A stretch of DNA of 15,726 nucleotides, taken from positions 1 to 15,726 of the forward strand of contig JBPCIX010000067.1 in NCBI GenBank assembly GCA_051005875.1, given 5' to 3'. A program made the position numbers and the translations under genes. This document shows, piece by piece, positions 6,860 through 13,707 of the stretch. The notes below the pieces were generated by a model. That model made no database searches. It was given only the letters and a program-made list of their open reading frames with translations, and was not told the origin of the DNA. The stretch is from JBPCIX01 sp051005875. GTDB taxonomy: Bacteria > Actinomycetota > CADDZG01 > JAHWKV01. The stretch's first letter is position 1. The number at the start of each line of letters is the position of its first letter.

Positions 6860-7924
6860 GTGAGAGACGAGGTCAATAAAGAGGAACAGTTCGGCGAACG
6901 GATCCTCGGGATCCTGAACGACGCGGCGCTCGCGTTGATGCTGAGCATCGGTCACAAGACCGGACTCCTGGATGTGATGGCGACCTTGCCCCCATCGACG
7001 AGCGACGAGATAGCGAAGGCGGCAGGAATGCAGGAGCGATACGTCCGCGAATGGCTCGGCGCGATGACCACGGGCGGCATCGTCGATCACGACGCCGGCG
7101 CGATGAGCTTCGCGCTTCCGCCCGAGCACGCGGCTTGGCTAACGAGAACCGCAGGGCCGGCCAACCTTGCCGTTCAGACGCAGTACATCGGACTGCTCGC
7201 CGGCGTCGAGGCTCAGGTCGCGGAGTGTTTCCGGATCGGCGGGGGCGTGCCCTACAGCGAGTACCCGACCTTCCACGCACTCATGGCCGAGGAGAGCGGC
7301 GCGGCCCACGACGTGACCCTCTTAGCTGGGATCCTGCCCCTGGTGCCGGGCATCATGGATCGGCTCCGTGCGGGGATCGATGTCGCCGACGTGGGATGCG
7401 GCTCCGGCCATGCCGTGAACCTGATGGCGGAGGAATTCCCAGCCAGCCGCTTCGTGGGTCTGGACCTCTCCGAGGAAGCCGTGGCGGTCGGGCGGGCAGA
7501 AGCAGGGGAAAAAGGGCTGACCAACGTTCGGTTCGACGCTCAGGACGCCGCGACGCTGGATGGGTCCGGGCAGTTCGACTTCATCACGACCTTCGATTCG
7601 ATCCACGATCAGGCCCGGCCTGATCTGGCTCTCGCCGGGATCGCCGCATCGCTGCGGTCCGGGGGGACCTATCTGTGTGTGGATATCAAGGGCTCGAGTT
7701 CGATCGAGGGCGACATGGATCTCCCCCTAGCTCCGCTCCTCTACACCGTCTCGACGATGCATTGCATGACCGTTTCGCTCGCCGCTGACGGAATGGGGCT
7801 CGGCACGATGTGGGGCGAACGCACAGCCAGAGAAATGCTGACTGCTGCCGGCTTCAATTCTATCGACGTCCACGAGATAGACGAGGACATCGTGAACAGC
7901 TACTACATCGCCACGAAAGGATGA
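6860..7924 (+). CDS. wHTH-containing class I SAM-dependent methyltransferase (Rv2258c-like)
   Basis: The protein has 354 residues. Residues about 20-90 form a winged-helix dimerisation region of the kind seen in Rv2258c-like and O-methyltransferase families (TSDEIAKAAGMQERYVREWLGAMTTGGIV). The Rossmann domain follows: motif I VADVGCGSG (175-183), the acidic end of strand 2 at D202 in VGLDLSEEA, and a motif near FDAQDA. DFITTFDSIHDQARP takes the place of the usual post-motif II segment, and SLRSGGTYLCVDI is the strand 5 region. The GTG start is well supported by AAGGAGG six to seven nt upstream. The substrate is not predictable; small-molecule O- or N-methylation is usual for this group. It is followed after 10 bp by a broken VOC gene and then a DM13 gene on the same strand. 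Confidence 0.88.
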   Translation: MRDEVNKEEQFGERILGILNDAALALMLSIGHKTGLLDVMATLPPSTSDEIAKAAGMQERYVREWLGAMTTGGIVDHDAGAMSFALPPEHAAWLTRTAGPANLAVQTQYIGLLAGVEAQVAECFRIGGGVPYSEYPTFHALMAEESGAAHDVTLLAGILPLVPGIMDRLRAGIDVADVGCGSGHAVNLMAEEFPASRFVGLDLSEEAVAVGRAEAGEKGLTNVRFDAQDAATLDGSGQFDFITTFDSIHDQARPDLALAGIAASLRSGGTYLCVDIKGSSSIEGDMDLPLAPLLYTVSTMHCMTVSLAADGMGLGTMWGERTAREMLTAAGFNSIDVHEIDEDIVNSYYIATKG

Positions 7925-7934
7925 GAGGCTTGAA

Positions 7935-8305
7935 ATGACCAAGAGCATGCGAGTTTTTCGCTCGACGGCCAACAGTTCGCGGCCATGGATAGCGCGCGTG
8001 CCCACGACTCTGGTTTCAATGAGGCTATTTCACTCATCGTGAGCTGCGATACTCAGACAGAGATCGATCACTACTGGGAAGCACTTTCTGCTGTTCCCGA
8101 GTCCGAACAATGCGGTTGGCTCAAGGACAAGTACGGTTTGTCTTGGCAGGTGGTCCCCTCTAAGATGGAGGAAATGATGAGCAACGGATCGAAGGAACAG
8201 ATCGCTCGGGTGACCGAGTCGTTTCTCAAGATGACGAAGTTCGATATAGCAGAACTAGAGAAGGCTTACAAAGCCCCCGAAAGCGCGCCGGGAGGTAAAG
8301 ATTAA
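7935..8305 (+). pseudogene. Broken 3-dmu-9/PhnB-type VOC gene (internal deletion and frame change)
   Basis: The normal start seems preserved: ATG at 7935, preceded by GAGAGG at a good distance, opens MTKSMRV, but this frame stops early and is not family-like. From about 7940 a second frame (open from 7934, no start codon before 7985) reads HASFSLDGQQFAAMDSARAH and then a full-looking C-terminal half: EAISLIVSCDTQTEIDHYW, QCGWLKDKYGLSWQVVPS, and a final MTKFDIAELEKAY. This is the pattern of 3-demethylubiquinone-9 3-methyltransferase-domain (PhnB-like VOC) proteins, which normally have about 50 residues before FELDGQ. So roughly residues 5-50 were deleted with a change of frame. An ATG at 7985 would give a 106-residue fragment without a ribosome site. 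Its stop directly abuts the DM13 start, whose GGAGG lies inside this gene. Confidence 0.75.
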
Positions 8306-8881
8306 ATGAGATTCATTGCGCGCCACAAGCTTGCCTTAGGAGTGACCGGGGTTCTTGGCCTAGGGGCGTTGGTTTTTGTTCTCGTGTACTTCCAGCCGCA
8401 CAAACTCTTCATTGACCAGAAGGTGAACGAGGCGGGCCTGACCTCGGCCCCCCCTTCCTCGAAGCAACCGGCCGCCTCTCCCAAAGAGCCGGCCGTCATA
8501 GATCCGGCCCCCGCCCCGCCGAGCGCGGCCCCGCCTGCCGAGCCTCAGCTATTGAGCCAGGGCCAGTTTCGAAGCCTGGAGCATGAAACCACGGGACGGG
8601 CATCAATTACGAAGTTGGCCGACGGATCGAGGGTTCTTCGATTCGATAACTTTGCGACATCCAACGGGCCTGATCTACGAGTCTATTTATCCGCGGGAAG
8701 CAGCGACGCGTCCTTCGGGAAGGAATACGGAATAGATTTCGTTGAACTCGGCAAATTGAAGGGCAACCTGGGCAACCAGAATTACATGGTCCCTTCGACG
8801 GTTGATTTGAGCAAGTACTCCAACGCGGTTGTGTGGTGCAAACGCTTCACCGTGGGCTTCGGGGTGGCAACCCTCAGCTAG
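8306..8881 (+). CDS. Membrane-anchored DM13-domain protein
   Basis: The protein has 191 residues. Residues about 8-29 form one membrane helix after a short basic N-terminus, then comes a Pro/Ala/Ser-rich linker (about 47-80) and a DM13 domain (about 84-190). Domain landmarks are GQFRSLEHETTGRA, LRFDNFATSNGPDLRVYLS, FVELGKLKGNLGNQNY and VVWCKRFTVGFGVATL with the conserved C178. DM13 is predicted to act in extracellular redox or electron transfer through that Cys; this is a family hypothesis rather than a demonstrated reaction. The start is firm: GGAGG ends 10 nt upstream and the ATG directly follows the preceding stop. It converges on the HDAC-like gene with only 8 bp between the stops and no terminator there. 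Confidence 0.9.
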   Translation: MRFIARHKLALGVTGVLGLGALVFVLVYFQPHKLFIDQKVNEAGLTSAPPSSKQPAASPKEPAVIDPAPAPPSAAPPAEPQLLSQGQFRSLEHETTGRASITKLADGSRVLRFDNFATSNGPDLRVYLSAGSSDASFGKEYGIDFVELGKLKGNLGNQNYMVPSTVDLSKYSNAVVWCKRFTVGFGVATLS

Positions 8882-8889
8882 ACCGGCCA

Positions 8890-9810
8890 TCAGAAAGCCC
8901 TGAGGGTTTCGACCACGGATTCCGACAGGGCATCCGGGTTGTAGCCCCCTTCCAGCGCCATCATCAGTCTGCCTTCGCAAACTTCACCCGCAAGGCCAAC
9001 CAGTTCAGTAGAGATTTCCCCAAAACCTTTTGCGGTCACCCGTTGATCTGAAAGCGGATCATCAAGATGGGCGTCAAATCCGCCAGAAACCAGCAACATA
9101 TCGGGCCCGAACCTTCGAACGGCCGGCGCCACTCTTGATCGAATAGCTTCGAGGTGGGCTTCGTCACCCGAGCCGGCATCGAGCGGGACATTCAGGTTGG
9201 TCCCCCTCCCTGGACCGGATCCGGTTTCATCTGCAGACCCCGTAGCCCACGGGTACCAGGGCCATTGGTGGATCGAAACATACAAGACGGTTGGGTCTTC
9301 CCAGAAGATCTCCTGGGTGCCGTTTCCGTGGTGAACGTCAAAATCAACGACAGCGACCTTTGAGGCCCCTCTTGCAATGGCATGGCGTGCGCCGACGGCC
9401 ACATTATTGATCAGGCAAAAGCCCATCGCCTGGGCGGCCGTCGCGTGATGGCCTGGGGGCCGGATCAGGCAAAAGGACCTAACGCCCTTGTCAAGGGCGG
9501 CACCGACCGCCGAACAGCAGGCGCCGGCCGCTCTTATTGCGATTACAAAGGAATCCGGTCCGGCGGGAGTATCCGGATCCAGCAACCCCCCGCCGCGGGC
9601 GCAAACTTGCTCGAGCTTTCCGAGATAGCCGGGATGATGCACCCTCCCCAACTCCTCGGTGGAAGCCGCCCGCGGTTCAATGAGTTCATGGCCGATTCGT
9701 GCTGATTCGATCGCACTAAGGCACGCCGTAATCCTGGTTGGCCGGTCGGGCATGTGGATTGGATCATGCTTGGAGTTGCCGGGATCGACGTAAAGCCTAA
9801 GAGGCGGCAT
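8890..9810 (-). CDS. Histone-deacetylase-family Zn hydrolase (acetoin utilization / acetylpolyamine amidohydrolase-like)
   Basis: The protein has 306 residues, full length for bacterial class II-like members. It removes acyl groups from lysine- or polyamine-type amides using zinc. The active site is complete: LIRPPGHHAT with the proton-relay pair H121/H122, MGFCLINNVAVGA, VVDFDVHHGNGTQ with zinc ligands D158 and H160, SGGFDAH with zinc ligand D246, and the transition-state tyrosine Y290 in EGGYN. The start ATG at 9810 has no strong ribosome site, which suits coupling to the thioredoxin-like gene that ends 12 bp upstream. The bacterial substrate is unknown; acetylpolyamines or acetylated proteins are both possible. 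Confidence 0.92.
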   Translation of the reverse strand: MPPLRLYVDPGNSKHDPIHMPDRPTRITACLSAIESARIGHELIEPRAASTEELGRVHHPGYLGKLEQVCARGGGLLDPDTPAGPDSFVIAIRAAGACCSAVGAALDKGVRSFCLIRPPGHHATAAQAMGFCLINNVAVGARHAIARGASKVAVVDFDVHHGNGTQEIFWEDPTVLYVSIHQWPWYPWATGSADETGSGPGRGTNLNVPLDAGSGDEAHLEAIRSRVAPAVRRFGPDMLLVSGGFDAHLDDPLSDQRVTAKGFGEISTELVGLAGEVCEGRLMMALEGGYNPDALSESVVETLRAF

Positions 9811-9822
9811 ACCGGAACACCA

Positions 9823-10389
9823 CTATTCCATTACGGGGTCGTCTTTCCACTTGATGCTGCATCCTGCGCTCGGCATTGGGTTTTCTGGCACCGGCTGGCC
9901 CTCCAGCACCGCGTCAACCGCAGCCTTGAGGTCTGCTCCGGTTACGGGGACGTTGCGGCGGGGACGGGAGTGATCAAATTGTCCGTGGTAGACCAGCTTC
10001 CGATCACGATCGAACAGAAAAAACTCCGGTGTGCATGCGGCCTTGTATGCCTTTGCAACGGTTTGATCCTCGTCGATCAGATATGGAAACTCATATCCGC
10101 GGGAAGCGACTTCCTCGGGCATCTTGGCGGGAGCATCGTCGGGATGCGTGGCCGCATTGGGGTTAATGCCGGCCACTCCCAGTCCCCGGCGCTGAAAGTC
10201 CGATGTCAGGACGGCCAACTCTGAGGCGACGAACTGAACGTAGGGGCAGTGATTACAGATGAACATCACGAGTAAGCCCGGCGCATCTGCGAAATCGCCA
10301 GAACTGTGGATCTTGCCTTTAGTATCCGGCAGGGCAAATTCGGGAAGGGCGCTTTGTAACGGCAATGTGTTGGTAGCGACTGTGACCAT
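9823..10389 (-). CDS. Thioredoxin-fold redoxin with CNHC active site
   Basis: The protein has 188 residues and no signal peptide, so it is probably cytoplasmic. It has an AhpC/TSA-like thioredoxin fold: LPEFALPDTKGKIHSSGDF at the N-terminus, then LLVMFICNHCPYVQFV with the redox pair C45/C48, a cis-Pro region TPEFFLFDRD, and the C-terminal block PMPSAGCSIKWK found in this specific family. CNHCPYV rather than CGPC marks the peroxiredoxin-like thioredoxin family proteins often annotated only as redoxin. The ATG at 10389 follows AGGAGG by 4 nt. A candidate promoter with a palindrome over its -35 box lies upstream. The HDAC-like gene follows after 12 bp and is presumably cotranscribed. Confidence 0.88.
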   Translation of the reverse strand: MVTVATNTLPLQSALPEFALPDTKGKIHSSGDFADAPGLLVMFICNHCPYVQFVASELAVLTSDFQRRGLGVAGINPNAATHPDDAPAKMPEEVASRGYEFPYLIDEDQTVAKAYKAACTPEFFLFDRDRKLVYHGQFDHSRPRRNVPVTGADLKAAVDAVLEGQPVPENPMPSAGCSIKWKDDPVME

Positions 10390-10440
10390 TGGTCCTCCTG
10401 TGAGTGATGGAACTGGAAAGTCTATTGCTGCATTTACCCC

Positions 10441-10470
10441 ATTATGAAACTACAGATGCCCGCGAGCCAA
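10441..10470 (-). promoter_or_regulatory. Candidate sigma-70-type promoter of the thioredoxin/HDAC operon
   Basis: On the minus strand, TTGGCT (10470-10465) and CATAAT (10446-10441) are separated by 18 nt and match consensus at four and five of six positions. Transcription would start near 10434, giving a leader of about 45 nt to the ATG at 10389. The -35 box overlaps the palindrome at 10466-10484. Confidence 0.5.
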
Positions 10471-10484
10471 TCTTGAAGATTGGC
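10466..10484. promoter_or_regulatory. Perfect 19-bp palindrome, probable operator
   Basis: GCCAATCTT (10466-10474), a central G, and AAGATTGGC (10476-10484) form an exact 9+1+9 inverted repeat in the 132-bp divergent region between the thioredoxin-like gene and YibE/F. It covers the predicted minus-strand -35 box, so a dimeric repressor bound here would block that promoter and could also affect YibE/F. No regulator gene lies next to it. As RNA it would be a tight hairpin on either strand, without a T-tract. Confidence 0.55.
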
Positions 10485-10507
10485 GTTCCTCCCCTAAGCC
10501 TTTGGGA

Positions 10508-10513
10508 TAGCCT
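10508..10513 (+). promoter_or_regulatory. Candidate -10 box for a leaderless YibE/F transcript
   Basis: TAGCCT fits the TANNNT -10 pattern and ends 8 nt before the YibE/F ATG, so transcription would begin at or within two bases of the start codon. No Shine-Dalgarno sequence is present upstream of that ATG. There is no convincing -35 box at 17-18 nt. Confidence 0.3.
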
Positions 10514-10521
10514 CATTTCCA

Positions 10522-11751
10522 ATGCACTCGCACTCAAAGCACTCGCACTCAAATTCCCCTGAGCAAAGGGCTACTCCTCAAGCGCGTCGGCTGCTTCTGA
10601 TTTGTACCATTCCCCTAGTACTGGCGACGATTGCGGGTTTTGTGCTTCTGCGTCCAACCCAAGTCACCAGCTTCTCGAAGGCCATTGAGCTACCCACCAG
10701 CTTGCTCGACGCGACGATTGTCGGAATTGCCCCATCGATATGCGGGGGCCTCGAAACCGGTGATTTGAACTGCCGGCAGGCGCGGGCGCGCTTGACCGAA
10801 GGCGCCCAAAAAGGAAAGACCGTCTCCTTTGAAACCGGCGCCGATCCGGTCATCTCGAGACTTAAAGTCGGAGACAAAGTTGTGCTGAGCCGCATAAAGA
10901 ACGGCCCCCGGGAATTTGCCTATGATTTTGCCGATCGGCAGCGAAAGACTCCAATGGTGATCCTGCTACTGCTGTTCGCCGCCGTCGTAATTCTTCTAGG
11001 GCGATGGCGCGGATTCGCGGCGCTGGTCGGCTTCGGCATAAGTTTGATAATTCTTACGGGCTTCGTCCTCCCAGCAATTTTGTCGGGCCGAAACCCTTTG
11101 GCGGTCGCCGTTGTGGGTTCAGCCGGGATCATGTTTATTGCTCTTTACCTGGCTCACGGAATCAATGTTCGGACCACTTCCGCCGTGCTCGGAACCATGG
11201 CCAGCCTTGCCATTACGGGCCTTCTGGCCCTGCTTTTCGTGAATCTCACGCACTTGACGGGCTTCACATCGGAGGAGGCTATTTTCATTAACGTGGCTTC
11301 TAACAAGATCAATCTCCAGGGCATGTTGCTCGGCGGGATCATCATCGGCTCCCTGGGCGTCCTTGACGATGTGACGATCACGCAAGCCTCCGCCGTTTGG
11401 GAACTTCGCTTGGCCAACGCCGCACTTAGCCGAACTGAGTTGTACAAGTCTGCCCTTAGAATCGGCCGAGACCATATCGCCTCCACGGTCAATACGCTGG
11501 TTCTCGCTTACGCGGGGGCGTCTCTACCGCTTCTGGTTCTATTTACCATTGCCTCCGCAAAACTAACTGATGTCCTCACGAGCGAAGTTGTGGCCCAGGA
11601 GATTGTCAGGACCCTCGTCGGAAGCATCGGACTGGTCGCCTCGGTGCCGATAACGACAGCGCTCGCTGTTTTAGTGGTCGGCGGAGTCCATCGGGCCTCC
11701 AGCGACACGCAACCAGAAGAATCGCACCCAGTGCCAGGCTTTTGGGATTAG
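10522..11751 (+). CDS. YibE/F family membrane protein
   Basis: The protein has 409 residues. The N-terminus carries HSHSKHSHSN, encoded by two copies of a 15-bp repeat. One membrane helix (about 24-44) precedes an extracytoplasmic region (about 45-140) with two Cys in SICGGLETGDLNC, followed by a run of seven or so helices from about residue 144. Family landmarks are GRWRGFAALVGFGISLIILTGFVLP, the helix pair around NLTHLTGFTSEEA, LLGGIIIGSLGVLDDVTITQASAV and GRDHIASTVNTLVLAYAGASLPLL. YibE/F proteins have no established reaction; a transport role is assumed. The ATG at 10522 has no ribosome site but lies just 8 nt after a TANNNT box, suggesting a leaderless or nearly leaderless mRNA. Confidence 0.9.
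   Translation: MHSHSKHSHSNSPEQRATPQARRLLLICTIPLVLATIAGFVLLRPTQVTSFSKAIELPTSLLDATIVGIAPSICGGLETGDLNCRQARARLTEGAQKGKTVSFETGADPVISRLKVGDKVVLSRIKNGPREFAYDFADRQRKTPMVILLLLFAAVVILLGRWRGFAALVGFGISLIILTGFVLPAILSGRNPLAVAVVGSAGIMFIALYLAHGINVRTTSAVLGTMASLAITGLLALLFVNLTHLTGFTSEEAIFINVASNKINLQGMLLGGIIIGSLGVLDDVTITQASAVWELRLANAALSRTELYKSALRIGRDHIASTVNTLVLAYAGASLPLLVLFTIASAKLTDVLTSEVVAQEIVRTLVGSIGLVASVPITTALAVLVVGGVHRASSDTQPEESHPVPGFWD
10524..10553 (+). repeat. Two tandem copies of a 15-bp in-frame repeat
   Basis: GCACTCGCACTCAAA occurs at 10524-10538 and again at 10539-10553 without spacer. With the reading frame offset it encodes H-S-H-S-K then H-S-H-S-N, a possible metal-binding tag at the N-terminus of YibE/F. 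In-frame repeats of this kind can change copy number by slippage. Confidence 0.85.
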
Positions 11752-11820
11752 CTCACGAAGCAGAAACGGTTTGGGGTGATGCCGGCATGCGCGGAAAGCG
11801 TTCTGGAGTTTCGCTGAAGA

Positions 11821-11826
11821 TATGCT
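11821..11826 (+). promoter_or_regulatory. Candidate -10 box upstream of the cyclase gene
   Basis: TATGCT fits TANNNT and would place the transcript start about 3 nt before the ATG at 11836, which lacks a ribosome site. The -35 position (about 11798-11803) does not match consensus. A 10-bp palindrome, ATGCCGGCAT (11779-11788), lies about 30 bp upstream of the box and could bind a regulator. Confidence 0.3.
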
Positions 11827-11835
11827 GAGCGTTCA

Positions 11836-12504
11836 ATGAGTTCACCAGCCGGCGACTCCCTCTTGTCCACGGGATGGATCGACGTTTCTGCCGGGCTTTC
11901 CTCTGGAATGGTTCATTGGCCTGGGGATCCCGCTGTTGAAATTAGCCTGGCGAAGGATATTTCGAAGGGCGATTCATCGAATGTCTCGCAGATTTCTATG
12001 GGCTCGCACACCGGAACCCACATGGACGCTCCGCTCCATTTCATTCCCGGCGCCCCCGGACTCGATCAAATGGAGCTTGCTGCAACAATCGGAGTAGCGA
12101 GGGTAATCGCCATAAATGATCCCGAGTCGATCACGGTTAATGAGCTTGAACGGCACAGCATCGAATCGGGGGAACGTATTTTGTTTAGGACCAACAACTC
12201 GTCCACCTCATGGGTACAAGATCCATTCGCAACGGACTTCGTTTACATCTCGACCGAAGCCGCTCATTACTTGGGCGAAAAAAAGGTTCGAACCGTTGGG
12301 GTCGATTACCTTTCGGTGGGCGGCTACAAGAAGAACGGGTCCGATGTCCACCGGGCCCTGTTAGGCGCAGGCATTTGGATAATCGAAGGGATGCAGCTGC
12401 AAGACATCGGACCGGGATCCTACGAAATGATCTGCCTTCCGCTTCGGATCCTCGGCGCCGATGGGGCCCCAGCACGAGCCATATTGCGACCCCTGGGTAA
12501 ATAG
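11836..12504 (+). CDS. Cyclase/KynB-like amidohydrolase (kynurenine formamidase family)
   Basis: The protein has 222 residues, normal for the metal-dependent cyclase/arylformamidase family. The hallmark HTGTHMDAPLHF occurs at 58-69, giving metal-binding H58, H62, D64 and the additional H68. VHWPGDP (26-32) near the N-terminus is the usual PVWPGDP-like strand, and VRTVGVDYLSVGG and the late EGMQLQDIGPGSYEMICLPLRI are also family-typical. Members hydrolyse N-formylkynurenine, isatin or cyclic polyketide and terpenoid intermediates; no other kynurenine-pathway gene is nearby, so the substrate is open. The ATG has no clear ribosome site, while TATGCT ends 9 nt upstream, suggesting a nearly leaderless mRNA. 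The kinase gene follows after 18 bp. Confidence 0.85.
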   Translation: MSSPAGDSLLSTGWIDVSAGLSSGMVHWPGDPAVEISLAKDISKGDSSNVSQISMGSHTGTHMDAPLHFIPGAPGLDQMELAATIGVARVIAINDPESITVNELERHSIESGERILFRTNNSSTSWVQDPFATDFVYISTEAAHYLGEKKVRTVGVDYLSVGGYKKNGSDVHRALLGAGIWIIEGMQLQDIGPGSYEMICLPLRILGADGAPARAILRPLGK

Positions 12505-12522
12505 GAGGGTATATAAGGAGCT

Positions 12523-13707
12523 ATGGCGACTGGAGATGATCCCGACCTAAGCTCAAGGCTGGTCGCCGGCCGCTATGACGTTGGCGAAGCTCTCGGTCAT
12601 GGCGGCATGGGCGGGGTATGGATGGCTGAGGACCGCAAGCTCAAGCGCAAGGTTGCCGTGAAGCTCCTCAGTCCCCAGCTCGCCGCCAAAGCCGATGTGA
12701 GGGAGCGTTTCGAAGCCGAGGCCCTGGCGTCCGGCCGCCTTAACCACCCGAACGTGGTTTCCGTTTACGACGCCGGCGAGCACGAGGGTATTCCCTTCCT
12801 TGTTATGGAACTCTTGTCGGGCCGGACTCTGGCAGAAGAGTTCGGAAAGGGGCCGCTAAATCCCGAGCGCGTCATTAAGCTCGGTCTTCAGGCTCTTGCC
12901 GGCCTTCAAGCCGCCCATACCGCAGGCATCGTCCACCGCGACATCAAGCCGGGAAATATTTTGTTCACCACCGCCGGCGATAGCGTGAAGGTTGCCGACT
13001 TCGGTATCGCCAAAGGCACCGAGGGGCTCGACGCGGACCTCACACAAACAGGCGTCTTAATCGGTACGCCCGCCTTTTTGGCCCCGGAAAGGATTTCCGG
13101 AAAACCGGCCACCGCCTTGAGCGACCTTTACTCGCTGGGCGTTGTACTTTACGAGGCGCTTGCAGGCCGGCGGCCTTTTGTGGCCGAGACCGTCCTGGGC
13201 TTGGCCAGCAAGATCCAAAATGAGGAGATACCTCCGCTGAGAGGCGCCCAGCCCGACCTCGATCCGAAGCTGGCCTCGGTAGTCGAAAGAGCCATGTCGA
13301 AAATTCCGGAAGATCGGTTTCAAACCGCCGGAGAAATGGCCGAGGCACTGGCGGCTGCCCGAACGGTTGAAGCGCCCGATATCAACGGGCAAACGGTAGT
13401 CGCCCCGGTCAAAAGGCACGACCGTGGGGACCGCACCCAGGTTCTGAAAGTACCGGCAAGTGACGTGCCGGGCAAGCCCCTGCAGGTGAGGCGAACCAGC
13501 CGGCTTCGACCGGGGACGATTGCAGCAGGCCTAGCCGTCGCGACTTTGCTGCTGATAGCGGCGATCATTGCAGCCCAAAACTTTGGCCGTGCCCCCGCTC
13601 CCACTCCGACATTTGAACCAAGCCCCCTGCCTTCCAGCGCAACACCGCTGCCCAGTCCACTCGACCAATCGTTAAACCGTTTACAAGACGCGGTAAGGCC
13701 GGCATGA
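12523..13707 (+). CDS. PknB-like transmembrane Ser/Thr protein kinase
   Basis: The protein has 394 residues. The Hanks-type kinase domain (about 17-280) is complete: glycine loop GHGGMGGV (25-32), lysine K47 in VAVKLL, HRDIKPGNIL with catalytic D140 and K142/N145, DFG at 159-161, GTPAFLAPE (181-189) as P+1 loop and APE, and D201 in DLYSLG. An activation-loop segment with several Thr (DLTQTGVLIGT) is present, as in PknB, where autophosphorylation activates. A juxtamembrane stretch with TVVAPVKR and DRTQVLKV follows, then one membrane helix (about 332-351) and a short Pro/Ser-rich outer tail without PASTA repeats. AAGGAG lies only 2 nt before the ATG and an AGGAGG further up. Its stop overlaps the next gene's start. 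Confidence 0.93.
   Translation: MATGDDPDLSSRLVAGRYDVGEALGHGGMGGVWMAEDRKLKRKVAVKLLSPQLAAKADVRERFEAEALASGRLNHPNVVSVYDAGEHEGIPFLVMELLSGRTLAEEFGKGPLNPERVIKLGLQALAGLQAAHTAGIVHRDIKPGNILFTTAGDSVKVADFGIAKGTEGLDADLTQTGVLIGTPAFLAPERISGKPATALSDLYSLGVVLYEALAGRRPFVAETVLGLASKIQNEEIPPLRGAQPDLDPKLASVVERAMSKIPEDRFQTAGEMAEALAAARTVEAPDINGQTVVAPVKRHDRGDRTQVLKVPASDVPGKPLQVRRTSRLRPGTIAAGLAVATLLLIAAIIAAQNFGRAPAPTPTFEPSPLPSSATPLPSPLDQSLNRLQDAVRPA

Noticed and set aside
7051..7623. Plus-strand 190-codon frame inside the methyltransferase gene
   Set aside because: Arg-rich alternative frame of a gene with complete SAM-binding motifs; shadow.
8882..8889. Bidirectional terminator between the convergent DM13 and HDAC-like genes
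   Set aside because: Only 8 bp separate the stops, and no stem with T-tract is visible in or around the gap.
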